A stretch of 64,000 nt of DNA, from NCBI RefSeq assembly GCF_000479335.1, contig NC_022584.1, positions 124,001 to 188,000 of the forward strand, read 5' to 3'. A program made the translations under genes and the position numbers. The stretch comes from Streptococcus ilei. GTDB taxonomy: Bacteria > Bacillota > Bacilli > Lactobacillales > Streptococcaceae. The notes under the pieces are model-generated. The model saw nothing but the letters and a program-made list of their open reading frames with translations. It was not told the origin of the DNA and ran no database searches. Shown one piece after another: positions 16,821 through 25,718 of this stretch. Position 1 is the first letter of the stretch. The number at the start of each line of letters is the position of its first letter.

Positions 16821-19160
16821 TTAATCAAATTCATATTTTTGATAAATGGTCGCCAAGATGAAGATTCCCGTAAAGAGAGCCATCAAGGCAAGGTAGACTG
16901 GGAAGGTCACAGCTGTCAATGTTCCGATTTCAATCAGACCTTTCAAGTAAAAGGCAGAAAGGTAGAAACCGCAGACAGAGAAGATAATTAAGAGACCTCG
17001 CCAGATATTGAGTGGCAAGCAAGCTCGAATAACGGACAAGAAGCCAATAGATCCTAACAAGTAGTAGGAAAGGGTAGACATGTCCAGGCTAGACCAGCCA
17101 TGATGAGCTCCCCATAAACGAACAAATAAGACGCTAAAGACAACCATCAAGGCATTTGGTAAGGCCAGATGCAAGGAGCGTTTGAGGAAGTGTTTTTCCA
17201 CTGGCTTAATGTTTCGTTCAAATGTTAAGACAAATGGAGGGAACCCTTCGACAAACTGGTCAATCAGCGTAATCTGAATCGGAATAAATGGGAAGATCAA
17301 CAAGTAGTTGATGTCAAATAAAAGGGCGCTTGCAATACAGATAATCGCCAGAATGAAGGAGTAAATGGTCTTAATAAAGAAGATGGGTGCGATTCGTCCA
17401 ATGTTGTTGACGACCCGACGACCTTCAAAGAGAATTTCTGGAACATCATTGAAGTCTGAGTTTAACAAGACGAGATTGGCAATTTGACGAGTTGCAGGAT
17501 CGCCTTCGGCCATCACGATGGAGCAGTCAGCTTCTCGTAAGGCTAGGATATCATTGACCCCGTCCCCTGTCATGGCAGTGGTTCGACCAGCAGCCTTGAG
17601 GGTTTGAATCAAGAGTTTCTTTTGATGAGGAGAAACCCGTCCAAAAATGGCTGTACTTTCAGCTAGGTCCACCAACTCATCGTCCTCAATCTTAGAACAG
17701 TCAATATAACTTTCGTAGCTTTCAAAACCAGCTTCCTTAGCAATGTAAGAAACAGTGACTGGATTATCACCAGAGATGATTTTGAGATCTACATCTTGAG
17801 AGCGAAGATAATCCAAGGTTTCGGCAGCTCCTTCGCGGATTGGATCGAGGATTTCAATGACGGCGATTGCTTCTACATCACTTGGCAAAGTCAAATCATG
17901 CATATCGATGGCTTCCACACTGCGAGCTAAGATCAAGACCCGTGATCCATGGGCTTGGGCTTCCAATACCGCTGGAGGATTTTCTTTGAGGAGCATTTCT
18001 GGGGCCCCTAAATAAATGGTCCCCAAGTTGGTCAGGGTCATGGCACCCCATTTTCGATCACTTGAAAATGGAATGATTGATTCAGCTGTATAAGCGTGTT
18101 CTAGCTCACCATATGCTTTGCGGATAGCTTGGGCAGTTGGGTTGTTATCCTCAGAATTTTGCATATAGGCAGCGAGAATAACTTCGATAGTTTCTTCAGA
18201 AAAGTGTTCAGACAGGGAGTGAATGCCTTTGACGGTCATTTTTCCTTGGGTGATGGTTCCTGTCTTATCCAAACAAAGAGTATCGACACGAGCCAAGGTT
18301 TCCACAGAGTACATCTCTTGGACCAAGACCTTGCGCATCCCTAACTTGATCACGGCTGTCAAGAGAGAAGTCACTGTCAGAAGGGCAATCCCTTTTGGTA
18401 ACATGCCGAGGAGAGCAGTGGAAGAGGTAATCACAGAATCTTTCATTGGAAGCAGTTTAATCAAAAAGGCTTCACAGAAGAGGGCGATTCCAAATGGGAT
18501 AATAATCTTTCCAGTAAAACTAGAGATTTTTGCGAGATTGTAGAGGATGCGAGAATTGATGGGTTTGAGAGTTTTTGCTTCTACCATCAATTTATTAGCA
18601 TAGTTATTGGCCCCCACACGTTTGACACGAGCGTAGACCTGGCCACTCGCTAAGAAGCTACCGGATAGAAGTTCATCTCCCTCTTCCTTGAGAACCAAGT
18701 CACTTTCTCCCGTCAGCATGGCTTCGTTGGCTTCAGCAACTCCCTTTTGAACGATGGCATCACTCGGAATTTGGTCTCCAGCAGATAGCTTAATCAGGTC
18801 GCCAAGGACGATTTCCTCTGGATCAATGGTTTCCTCTTCCCCAGCTCGGATAACAGTGACGAGCTCCTTACTCATCAAGTTCAATTTATCAATCATCCGT
18901 TTAGCGCGAAGCTCTGTGGCAATTCCGGATAAGGCATTAAAGCAGATGACTGCAAAAAAGACCAGATTGCTCCAGGCTTGTACCGCAACCAAAGCGAGGG
19001 CGATCACAAAGTTCAAAGCATTAAACAAGGTGAAGACATTGCGCTTGATGATTTGCCAGGTACTGGTACTGGTATTCGCTTTAAATTCGTTGGTTTGGCC
19101 ACGCTGTATTTTTTTGCGGACCTCTTCATGGGTTAATCCCTTTAATTCATTCATTTCCAT
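16821..19160 (-). CDS. Cation-transporting P-type ATPase
   Basis: A 779-residue E1-E2 ATPase. In order: M1-M2 hairpin (about residues 42-80), actuator domain with LTGES (about 149-153), M3-M4 (about 213-275), phosphorylation motif CLDKTGT with Asp298, nucleotide domain, hinge MTGDGVNDILAL, and six C-terminal membrane helices. The transported ion is not certain. It resembles the CtpE/MgtA-like group, for some of which Ca2+ uptake is reported. M4 reads GMLPKGIALLT, where many P2 pumps have PEG. ATG 19160 is preceded by TATGAT with only six bases between and no ribosome-binding site. It is monocistronic. Confidence 0.88.
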   Translation of the reverse strand: MEMNELKGLTHEEVRKKIQRGQTNEFKANTSTSTWQIIKRNVFTLFNALNFVIALALVAVQAWSNLVFFAVICFNALSGIATELRAKRMIDKLNLMSKELVTVIRAGEEETIDPEEIVLGDLIKLSAGDQIPSDAIVQKGVAEANEAMLTGESDLVLKEEGDELLSGSFLASGQVYARVKRVGANNYANKLMVEAKTLKPINSRILYNLAKISSFTGKIIIPFGIALFCEAFLIKLLPMKDSVITSSTALLGMLPKGIALLTVTSLLTAVIKLGMRKVLVQEMYSVETLARVDTLCLDKTGTITQGKMTVKGIHSLSEHFSEETIEVILAAYMQNSEDNNPTAQAIRKAYGELEHAYTAESIIPFSSDRKWGAMTLTNLGTIYLGAPEMLLKENPPAVLEAQAHGSRVLILARSVEAIDMHDLTLPSDVEAIAVIEILDPIREGAAETLDYLRSQDVDLKIISGDNPVTVSYIAKEAGFESYESYIDCSKIEDDELVDLAESTAIFGRVSPHQKKLLIQTLKAAGRTTAMTGDGVNDILALREADCSIVMAEGDPATRQIANLVLLNSDFNDVPEILFEGRRVVNNIGRIAPIFFIKTIYSFILAIICIASALLFDINYLLIFPFIPIQITLIDQFVEGFPPFVLTFERNIKPVEKHFLKRSLHLALPNALMVVFSVLFVRLWGAHHGWSSLDMSTLSYYLLGSIGFLSVIRACLPLNIWRGLLIIFSVCGFYLSAFYLKGLIEIGTLTAVTFPVYLALMALFTGIFILATIYQKYEFD

Positions 19161-19166
19161 AAAAAC

Positions 19167-19175
19167 ATCATATCA
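19167..19175 (-). promoter_or_regulatory. Extended -10 promoter of the P-type ATPase gene
   Basis: On the minus strand TGATATGAT ends six bases before the ATG, again predicting a leaderless transcript. Confidence 0.5.
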
Positions 19176-19259
19176 TTTTTTTAAGAAAAAGACTAGATGC
19201 AGTCGGTTTGTTGAGTCATCAAGTTTTTGAAAAGATTTGCGGGGAAGAGAAGGATACGG

Positions 19260-19265
19260 TATAAT
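19260..19265 (+). promoter_or_regulatory. plsC promoter -10
   Basis: TATAAT at 19260-19265 with TTTGCG about 18 bp upstream. Confidence 0.6.
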
Positions 19266-19297
19266 GGATAAACAAGAGAATTATCAAAGGAGAAAGC

Positions 19298-20041
19298 ATG
19301 TTTTATACCTATTTACGTGGCTTAGTGACCTTTATTTTATGGGTTCTGAATGGAAATGCTCATTACCATCATAAGGAACTGATTCCGAGTCAAGAGGAAA
19401 ATTACATTCTCGTAGCTCCTCATCGAACTTGGTGGGATCCGGTCTACATGGCCTTTGCGACCAAACCCAAGCAATTTATCTTTATGGCTAAGAAGGAACT
19501 CTTTACCAATCGGATTTTTGGATGGTGGATTCGCATGTGCGGGGCTTTCCCAATTGACCGTGAAAATCCAGGTGCAACAGCGATTAAATACCCAGTGAAT
19601 ATGCTCAAAAAAAGCAAGCGTTCCTTGATTATGTTTCCAAGTGGAAGTCGCCATTCTCAGGATGTTAAGGGTGGAGTTGCCGTGATTGCCAAGATGGCCA
19701 AGGTACGTATTATGCCTGTCACTTATACGGGTCCAATGACTTTGAAAGGACTAGCGACCTGTGAACGGGTTGACATGAACTTTGGGCACCCTATTGATAT
19801 CTCTGATATTGCAAAAATGAATGATGAGGGAGTGGAAGAAGTTGCAAGACGTATCCAGGCTGAGTTTGATCGCTTAGATGCGGAATCTCAGGCACTCCGC
19901 AACGACCGAAAACCTTTTATCCTCATCCGTTTGTTGAAGTTTTTACTGCTGCCATTTGTCTTGGTTGTCGCTTTACTGACCCTCTTGTTTAGTTATATCG
20001 CTAGTTTTGTTTGGGATCCAGATAAGCATCGGAAAGACTAG
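19298..20041 (+). CDS. plsC: 1-acyl-sn-glycerol-3-phosphate acyltransferase
   Basis: A 247-residue PlsC-family acyltransferase that makes phosphatidic acid from lysophosphatidate at the membrane. The catalytic HX4D is HRTWWD (about residue 43). The glycerol-phosphate binding motif reads FPSGSRH, where most members have FPEGTRS. A hydrophobic C-terminal helix (LLKFLLLPFVLVVALLTLLFSYI) anchors it. The start ATG 19298 follows AAAGGAGAAAGC. In streptococci plsC commonly precedes comEA, as here. Confidence 0.92.
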   Translation: MFYTYLRGLVTFILWVLNGNAHYHHKELIPSQEENYILVAPHRTWWDPVYMAFATKPKQFIFMAKKELFTNRIFGWWIRMCGAFPIDRENPGATAIKYPVNMLKKSKRSLIMFPSGSRHSQDVKGGVAVIAKMAKVRIMPVTYTGPMTLKGLATCERVDMNFGHPIDISDIAKMNDEGVEEVARRIQAEFDRLDAESQALRNDRKPFILIRLLKFLLLPFVLVVALLTLLFSYIASFVWDPDKHRKD

Positions 20042-20056
20042 ACAGCTCTCTAGATA

Positions 20057-20097
20057 AAAAGAATGTCAAAAATCATGTATTTTTGACATTCTTTTTT
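20057..20097. terminator. plsC terminator
   Basis: A 16-bp stem (AAGAATGTCAAAAAT / ATTTTTGACATTCTT) with loop CATGT and a T7 run. Confidence 0.88.
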
Positions 20098-20113
20098 TAT
20101 TTGTTTGATTTTT

Positions 20114-20121
20114 TACGAATA
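20114..20121 (+). promoter_or_regulatory. cin-box (ComX/SigX promoter) of comEA-comEC
   Basis: TACGAATA, a perfect streptococcal cin-box, preceded by a T-run and 22 bp before the comEA start. It places the operon in the late competence regulon. Confidence 0.85.
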
Positions 20122-20142
20122 ATAAAAATAAAAGGGGTATTT

Positions 20143-20820
20143 ATGGAGACATGGATTGAGAAGATCAAGGAATATAAACTGTTTTTAGGCTTGGTTGCTG
20201 TGGGGCTAGTGGTGGGAGGAGTGTTTCTCTTTTGGCCTAAGCCAACCCCACAAGCACCGGAAACGGTCATTTCTCAGTTAGAAATGGTGGAGCAAGAGAG
20301 TTCTCCTAAGGGAGATTCAAGCTTTACTTCGAGCTCTCAGGAGAGAAGTGAGGAAAAGACCGACTCCTCGCATGAGAAAATCATGGTGGATGTGAAGGGG
20401 GCTGTCAGACAAGCGGGAGTCTATGAGCTTCCGGTGGGGAGTCGGGTCTATGATGCAGTGCAAAAAGCAGGAGGGATGACAGACGAAGCCAATAGCCAAT
20501 CTGTCAACTTGGCTCAAAAATTAGAGGATGAGTCTATTGTCTATGTTGCTAAGAATGGAGAAGAAGTGGCGCCTGTAGCGTCTGCTTCTGCTGGGACCAC
20601 AGGTGGTGAAAACCAGCAAAAGGATGGCAAGGTTAATCTCAATACAGCCACAGAAGCAGAATTACAGACTATTTCTGGGATTGGTCAAAAACGAGCTCAG
20701 GATATCATTGCTTATCGAGAGGAAAAAGGAAAATTTCAATCTGTTGATGAATTGAAAAATGTTTCTGGGATTGGCCAAAAGATGTTAGAAAAGTTAAAAG
20801 AGCATGTTACAGTGGATTAG
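20143..20820 (+). CDS. comEA: Competence DNA receptor ComEA
   Basis: A 225-residue membrane-anchored DNA-binding protein for transformation. One N-terminal membrane helix (about residues 13-32) is followed by a Ser/Glu-rich linker and an SLBB domain (about 77-135, VDVKGAVRQAGVYELP). Two helix-hairpin-helix motifs follow in the C-terminal 60 residues (NLNTATEAELQTISGIGQKRA and LKNVSGIGQKML). The start is ATG 20143 (METWIEK) after AAAGGGGT; the longer frame would overlap the cin-box. The 3' end overlaps comEC by 17 bp. Confidence 0.95.
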   Translation: METWIEKIKEYKLFLGLVAVGLVVGGVFLFWPKPTPQAPETVISQLEMVEQESSPKGDSSFTSSSQERSEEKTDSSHEKIMVDVKGAVRQAGVYELPVGSRVYDAVQKAGGMTDEANSQSVNLAQKLEDESIVYVAKNGEEVAPVASASAGTTGGENQQKDGKVNLNTATEAELQTISGIGQKRAQDIIAYREEKGKFQSVDELKNVSGIGQKMLEKLKEHVTVD

Positions 20821-23044
20821 AAGCATCAATATTCATCCATTTCATCTGACTCTTCCCGTCTTGGCTCTTTATTATTGGATGTATACAGGTCACTTGCTCG
20901 CTCCAATCTTCCTTCTGGCCTTCTTCATCTTGTTTAGTAGACGCTACAATGGCAAACAATTTCTAATCCTAATAGGGCTTCTCTTGTTTGCTACACTTTG
21001 TTTTGCTTTTCGAATCGAACATGGTAAGCAGGAAGCGCGGGATCAAGAGGTTCCAAGGGTTATTCAGCTCTTACCAGATACCATCAAGGTGAATGGAGAT
21101 GCCTTATCCTTTCGTGCTCAGTCAGGTAGTCGTACTTTTCAGGTTTTCTATCAGCTTCAGACAAAAGAAGAACAAGCCTATTTTAAACACTTGGATCATG
21201 GGCTAGAATTAAGAATAAAAGGAGAATTAGAGACCCCGACAAAACAGCGAAATTTCATGGGCTTTGATTACCAGGCTTATCTGAAAACACAAGGGATCTA
21301 TCATCTTTTGAAAATCAGCCAGATCCTTGAAAAGAGACCTGCTGAACCTAGAGATTTAATAGGCCTCCTGTCTAGTTGGAGGCGGAAGGCTCTTGTGTGG
21401 GTTCACCAGCATTTCCCCCAGCCCATGAGTCACTATATGACGGGCTTGCTTTTTGGTTTTTTAGATGTAGAGTTCGAAGAAATGAGTCAGCTGTATTCGA
21501 ACTTGGGGATTATCCATCTGTTCGCCTTGTCGGGCATGCAGGTCGCTTTCTTCTTAGATACTTTTCGACGATTCTTTCTTCGCTTGGGATTGGAGCAGGA
21601 AAAAGTTGCAACCCTCCTCTATCCGTTTTCGCTTCTTTATGCTGGGATGACGGGCTTTTCGGTTTCGGTCGTTCGAAGCCTTATACAGAAGCTCCTAGCC
21701 CAGCAAGGTCTCAAAGGAATGGAGAATATGGGGATGACCCTCCTCTTGTTGCTCCTTTTTCTGCCTTCTTCATTATTGACTGCTGGAGGACTCTTATCTT
21801 GTGCCTACGCTTTTATATTGACGCTAACCTCTTCCGAGGAGGAGAAGTCAGGAATACGAAAAGTCGTCAAGGAGAGTCTGGTGTTAACACTAGGGGTTCT
21901 TCCTTTTTTGATTTTTTTCTTTGGAGAATACCAGCCCTGGTCTCTTCCTCTAACCTTTGTTTTTTCCCTCTTATTTGATGTCCTTTTGTTACCAGGACTG
22001 AGTGTCGTCTTTCTCCTCTCATTTCTATATCCATTGACCTTCTGGAATCCCTTCTTCATCTGGATGGAAAAAAGTATGGAGTCTATAGCGGGATTTACCA
22101 GTCAATCTTTGGTTTTTGGACAACCAAGTATTTCTTTCTTCCTCTTGCTGTTATTCTTATTGGCTTTCCTCTATGAGATGCGAAAGGTTAAGAAGTGGAG
22201 ATATCTTTTTCTACTCTTAGTCTGCTCCGTATTCGCCATTGTGAAGCATCCTTTAGAAAATGAGATTACCATCATTGATATTGGCCAAGGTGATAGTATT
22301 TTGCTACGTGATTGGCGAGGGAAGACGATCCTAATTGATACAGGTGGAAAAGTGGACTTTGGCCAAAAGGAAGCATGGAGGAATCGGAGGTCTACTAGCA
22401 ATGCAGAACGGACCTTGCTTCCTTATCTCAAAAGTAGAGGGATTGATCAGATTGACCATATGGTTCTCACGCATACTGACACAGATCATATGGGAGATTT
22501 GGAAGTCCTTGCGGCTAAGGTTAGCATTAAGGAAATCAACATTTCCAAGGGAAGCTTAAAAAAAGACTCCTTTGTCCGTTTGCTCAAACGGTTAAACCTA
22601 CCTGTAAAGACGCTGGAGGCTGGTGATCAACTGTCAATCTTTGATGGGAGTGCAGAAGTTCTCTATCCGGTAGAAGTAGGAGATGGGAGTAATAACGATT
22701 CTCTTGTTCTCTATGGCCGGTTTTATGGTTGGACCTTCCTTTTTACAGGAGATTTAGAAGAAGAGGGGGAAAAGACCTTGTTAGCCCGCTATCCTCAACT
22801 GCGCGTGGATGTATTAAAAGCAGGGCACCATGGTTCTAAGGGCTCTTCTCACCCAGCCTTCTTAAGGCGAATCCAAGCAAAAATTGCCTTGATATCTGCG
22901 GGAGAAAAAAATCGTTACCAGCATCCTCATCAGGAAACCTTGGAGCGATTTAAAGAGTTGCAGATGATGGTTTTTCGGACAGATCAGCAAGGAGCGATTC
23001 GTTTTAGAGGATGGAATCAGTGGAAGATTGAAACCGTTCGATAA
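20804..23044 (+). CDS. comEC: Competence DNA-translocation channel ComEC
   Basis: A 746-residue polytopic membrane protein that carries single-stranded DNA across the membrane during transformation. It has an N-terminal hydrophobic region and OB-like loop, a central Competence domain with many helices (about 220-480), and a C-terminal metallo-beta-lactamase domain. That domain shows IIDIGQGDSILL, the metal motif HTDTDHMGD and AGHHGSKGSSH. The length is normal. ATG 20804 lies inside the end of comEA, so the two are co-transcribed and coupled. Confidence 0.94.
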   Translation: MLQWIRSINIHPFHLTLPVLALYYWMYTGHLLAPIFLLAFFILFSRRYNGKQFLILIGLLLFATLCFAFRIEHGKQEARDQEVPRVIQLLPDTIKVNGDALSFRAQSGSRTFQVFYQLQTKEEQAYFKHLDHGLELRIKGELETPTKQRNFMGFDYQAYLKTQGIYHLLKISQILEKRPAEPRDLIGLLSSWRRKALVWVHQHFPQPMSHYMTGLLFGFLDVEFEEMSQLYSNLGIIHLFALSGMQVAFFLDTFRRFFLRLGLEQEKVATLLYPFSLLYAGMTGFSVSVVRSLIQKLLAQQGLKGMENMGMTLLLLLLFLPSSLLTAGGLLSCAYAFILTLTSSEEEKSGIRKVVKESLVLTLGVLPFLIFFFGEYQPWSLPLTFVFSLLFDVLLLPGLSVVFLLSFLYPLTFWNPFFIWMEKSMESIAGFTSQSLVFGQPSISFFLLLLFLLAFLYEMRKVKKWRYLFLLLVCSVFAIVKHPLENEITIIDIGQGDSILLRDWRGKTILIDTGGKVDFGQKEAWRNRRSTSNAERTLLPYLKSRGIDQIDHMVLTHTDTDHMGDLEVLAAKVSIKEINISKGSLKKDSFVRLLKRLNLPVKTLEAGDQLSIFDGSAEVLYPVEVGDGSNNDSLVLYGRFYGWTFLFTGDLEEEGEKTLLARYPQLRVDVLKAGHHGSKGSSHPAFLRRIQAKIALISAGEKNRYQHPHQETLERFKELQMMVFRTDQQGAIRFRGWNQWKIETVR

Positions 23045-23106
23045 GAGCTGTTTGATTTCTAGCTTGAAAATTGCTATGATAAAGTCAAGGAAATGAGGTT
23101 ACAAGT

Positions 23107-23772
23107 ATGAAATCATTACAGTTGTTCTGGATGCAATATGCTGATTTTTCTAGAAGATCAGATAGAAAAGAATTTTGGATAAGCCAAGTCTGGCACTTAT
23201 TGTTTACAAGTCCTTTTTGGATTTACCAATTGGTCTTATTCTTTTCAAATTCGAAATCAGAGGAAGAGGTGATTCCTTTGATCGGGATGGACGTTTCGGG
23301 TTGGTTAAGCATCTTTTTTCTCCTCTATCTCTATCTTATTTTTGTTCCTCAACAAGCAGTAGTCGTTCGGCGCTTAAGAGATGCAGGTCTTCATTGGGCT
23401 TTGATTTTCCTATTTCTAGGTCCTATCTTGATCTACCTTTTATCTCCTATTTCGATTTTTCTAGTCTTATCTCTTGCAGGTTTGCTATGCTTGGCTTGTC
23501 TCTTGATCCTTCCAACTGCTAGACTGGCGCAACCGGACCAAATTGTTTCTCAAGGATTTGCTTCGACGAGTCCCGAGGTCTCTTCGCCAAGTATTCCTTT
23601 CCATTTGATGGAGCCCAACAGTTTTTCAGCTATTCCCCAGATTGTTTCGGCTCCACCAACTCCACTAGAGAAAGCGCCACTAGAAAAGAAAATGGAATCG
23701 GAACAGACTCAGTATCATTTTAGAGAGTGGAATGAGGTACCTTCAGAACATGCAGGCTTTACAAACAATTAA
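23107..23772 (+). CDS. DUF805 membrane protein
   Basis: A 221-residue inner-membrane protein. The DUF805 signature is FWMQYADFSRRSDRKEFW at the N-terminus and VVVRRLRDAGLHW in the middle. There are three to four membrane helices (about residues 33-52, 65-85, 97-115 and 118-137) and a polar, proline-rich C-terminal tail of about 85 residues. The function is unknown. Its end overlaps the start of holA, so the two are probably co-transcribed. Confidence 0.8.
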   Translation: MKSLQLFWMQYADFSRRSDRKEFWISQVWHLLFTSPFWIYQLVLFFSNSKSEEEVIPLIGMDVSGWLSIFFLLYLYLIFVPQQAVVVRRLRDAGLHWALIFLFLGPILIYLLSPISIFLVLSLAGLLCLACLLILPTARLAQPDQIVSQGFASTSPEVSSPSIPFHLMEPNSFSAIPQIVSAPPTPLEKAPLEKKMESEQTQYHFREWNEVPSEHAGFTNN

Positions 23773-24787
23773 AAAAATTAGTGCCAAGAACCTTCCTCCT
23801 ATCCTGGTTCTTTCAGGGGACGACATTGGTCAGTTTGAGTGGATGAAAGAGCAACTTTTAAAGAAAGTAGGCTACGATTCATCTGATTTAAACTATTCTT
23901 ATTTTGACATGAAGGAAACAGCTTATTCAGAAGTTGAGCTTGACTTGGTCAGCCTCCCATTTTTTGCGGATGAAAAAATAGTGATTTTGGATCATTTTGT
24001 CGATGTGACGACCGCGAAAAAAAGATACCTGACGGATGATGAATTGCAGTCCTTTGAAGATTACTTATCGGCGCCTTTAGAAACGACTCGCTTAATTGTT
24101 TTTGCGGAAGGAAAACTGGATAGCAAACGAAGGATTGTCAAGCTTTTAAAACGGGATGCCCAGGTGCTGGAGGCAACTGAATTAAAGGAACAAGAGTTGC
24201 GTGCCCATTTCACGGAAGAGATTAAGTCACTAGGGCTAGCGATTGATTCACCAGCATTCGAACAACTTTTGATTAAATCTGGCTTTGATTTTAGTGAGAT
24301 TCAGAAAAACTTGGAGTTTCTTAAAACGTACAAGGGAGCTTCGAGCATTACCATCTCAGATATTGAAGAGGCTATTCCGAAGACCCTACAGGATAATCTG
24401 TTTGATCTAATCCAGATGATCTTAAAGAAACAAATTGATCCCGCCCGTAGTTTGGTTAAGGACCTGCGGTTACAAGGCGAAGATGAAATCAAACTCTTGG
24501 CCATTTTGTTGAGTCAGTTCCGCGTCTACACACAGGTCAAACTATTGAAGCAAGAGGGACGGACAGAATCTCAAATCGTTTCAGACCTATCAGAGCTGAC
24601 CGGCCGAAAAGTGAACCCCTACCAAGTCAAATTTGCCCTAAGGGATAGTAGAGGAATTTCTCTTTCTTATTTGGAGCAGGCTATTTGTCTTTTGATTGAT
24701 ACCGATTTTCAAATGAAATCGGGAACTTATGAGAAAGATTATCTATTTGATTTAGCTTTACTAAAGCTGGCTAACCCATCGGTGTAA
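23732..24787 (+). CDS. holA: DNA polymerase III delta subunit
   Basis: A 345-351 residue clamp-loader subunit that opens the sliding clamp. The family pattern is visible: N-terminal PPILVLSGDDIGQFEWMKEQLLKKV, then DLVSLPFFADEKIVILDHF, and a helical C-terminal collar domain. Two starts are possible: ATG 23732, or ATG 23750 (MQALQTIKKI), which gives the more usual N-terminus. Both overlap the end of the DUF805 gene. Confidence 0.9.
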   Translation: MRYLQNMQALQTIKKISAKNLPPILVLSGDDIGQFEWMKEQLLKKVGYDSSDLNYSYFDMKETAYSEVELDLVSLPFFADEKIVILDHFVDVTTAKKRYLTDDELQSFEDYLSAPLETTRLIVFAEGKLDSKRRIVKLLKRDAQVLEATELKEQELRAHFTEEIKSLGLAIDSPAFEQLLIKSGFDFSEIQKNLEFLKTYKGASSITISDIEEAIPKTLQDNLFDLIQMILKKQIDPARSLVKDLRLQGEDEIKLLAILLSQFRVYTQVKLLKQEGRTESQIVSDLSELTGRKVNPYQVKFALRDSRGISLSYLEQAICLLIDTDFQMKSGTYEKDYLFDLALLKLANPSV

Positions 24788-24858
24788 GCAGAATAGTTGA
24801 ATAAATTAGATGATTGCGTTATCATTTTTATATACATAAAGAAAAAGAGGTATTTTCC

Positions 24859-25464
24859 ATGGCAATTATTTTACCAGATCTTCCATACGCATACGATGCA
24901 TTAGAACCATATATTGATGCTGAAACAATGCACTTGCACCATGACAAACACCACCAAGCATATGTAAATAACGCTAATGCAGCTCTTGAAAAACACCCTG
25001 AAATCGGTGAAGACCTTGAAGCTTTGCTTGCAGATGTAGAATCTATCCCAGCTGATATCCGCCAAGCGCTTATCAACAACGGTGGTGGACACTTGAACCA
25101 CGCTCTTTTCTGGGAATTGATGACTCCTGAAAAAACAGCTCCTTCAGCAGAACTTGCAGCAGCAATCGATGCAGCTTTCGGTTCATTTGAAGAATTCCAA
25201 GCAGCCTTTACTGCAGCGGCTACAACACGCTTCGGTTCTGGATGGGCATGGTTGGTTGTTAACAAAGAAGGGAAGCTTGAAGTGACTTCAACAGCAAACC
25301 AAGATACACCAATCTCAGAAGGGAAGAAACCAATCTTGGGCTTGGATGTTTGGGAACATGCCTACTACGTGAAATACCGCAATGTACGTCCTGATTACAT
25401 CAAAGCTTTCTTCTCAGTAATTAACTGGAACAAAGTTGATGAGCTTTACGCAGCAGCTAAATAA
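24859..25464 (+). CDS. sodA: Superoxide dismutase, Mn/Fe family
   Basis: A 201-residue cytosolic superoxide dismutase, starting at ATG 24859 ([20 protein letters not shown]) after AAAGAGG. Metal ligands are in [20 protein letters not shown] and [11 protein letters not shown] (His, His, Asp and His). Streptococcal SodA normally uses manganese. It is monocistronic with a terminator behind it. Confidence 0.96.
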   Translation: MAIILPDLPYAYDALEPYIDAETMHLHHDKHHQAYVNNANAALEKHPEIGEDLEALLADVESIPADIRQALINNGGGHLNHALFWELMTPEKTAPSAELAAAIDAAFGSFEEFQAAFTAAATTRFGSGWAWLVVNKEGKLEVTSTANQDTPISEGKKPILGLDVWEHAYYVKYRNVRPDYIKAFFSVINWNKVDELYAAAK

Positions 25465-25482
25465 GCTTTCATAATAAAAAAA

Positions 25483-25534
25483 GTTTGAATCAAAAGGTAG
25501 CTTAATGGTGCCTCTCGATTCAGGCTTTTTATTT
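25483..25534 (+). terminator. sodA terminator
   Basis: GTTTGAATC / GATTCAGGC (two G-T pairs) with a 25-base loop and a T5 run. Confidence 0.65.
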
Positions 25535-25639
25535 TTCAAATTGGTCGAATTAGATTCAAATGAATCTCCCATTTTTGGAAGGGATATTTCTTGCGTTTAT
25601 ACTTGAAAATGATACACTAGAGGAGTATGTGAAAATGAG

Positions 25640-25675
25640 GAGAAAGGCTTCCTACATAAGGAAGAAGCCTTGTCA
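25640..25675 (+). promoter_or_regulatory. 5' leader hairpin of the HerA-like gene
   Basis: AAGGCTTC / GAAGCCTT around 25645-25672, downstream of a plausible promoter (TTGCGT, then TACACT, about 25590-25617). A possible attenuator of unknown signal. Confidence 0.4.
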
Positions 25676-25718
25676 CTTTTTCTGAAAAAACTGTGCCTTA
25701 ACAAAAGGGAGAATGAAA

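Noticed and set aside
24828..25265. 145-residue minus-strand ORF opposite sodA
   Set aside because: A shadow of the strongly biased sodA codons; Ala/Ser-rich low-complexity translation and no promoter.
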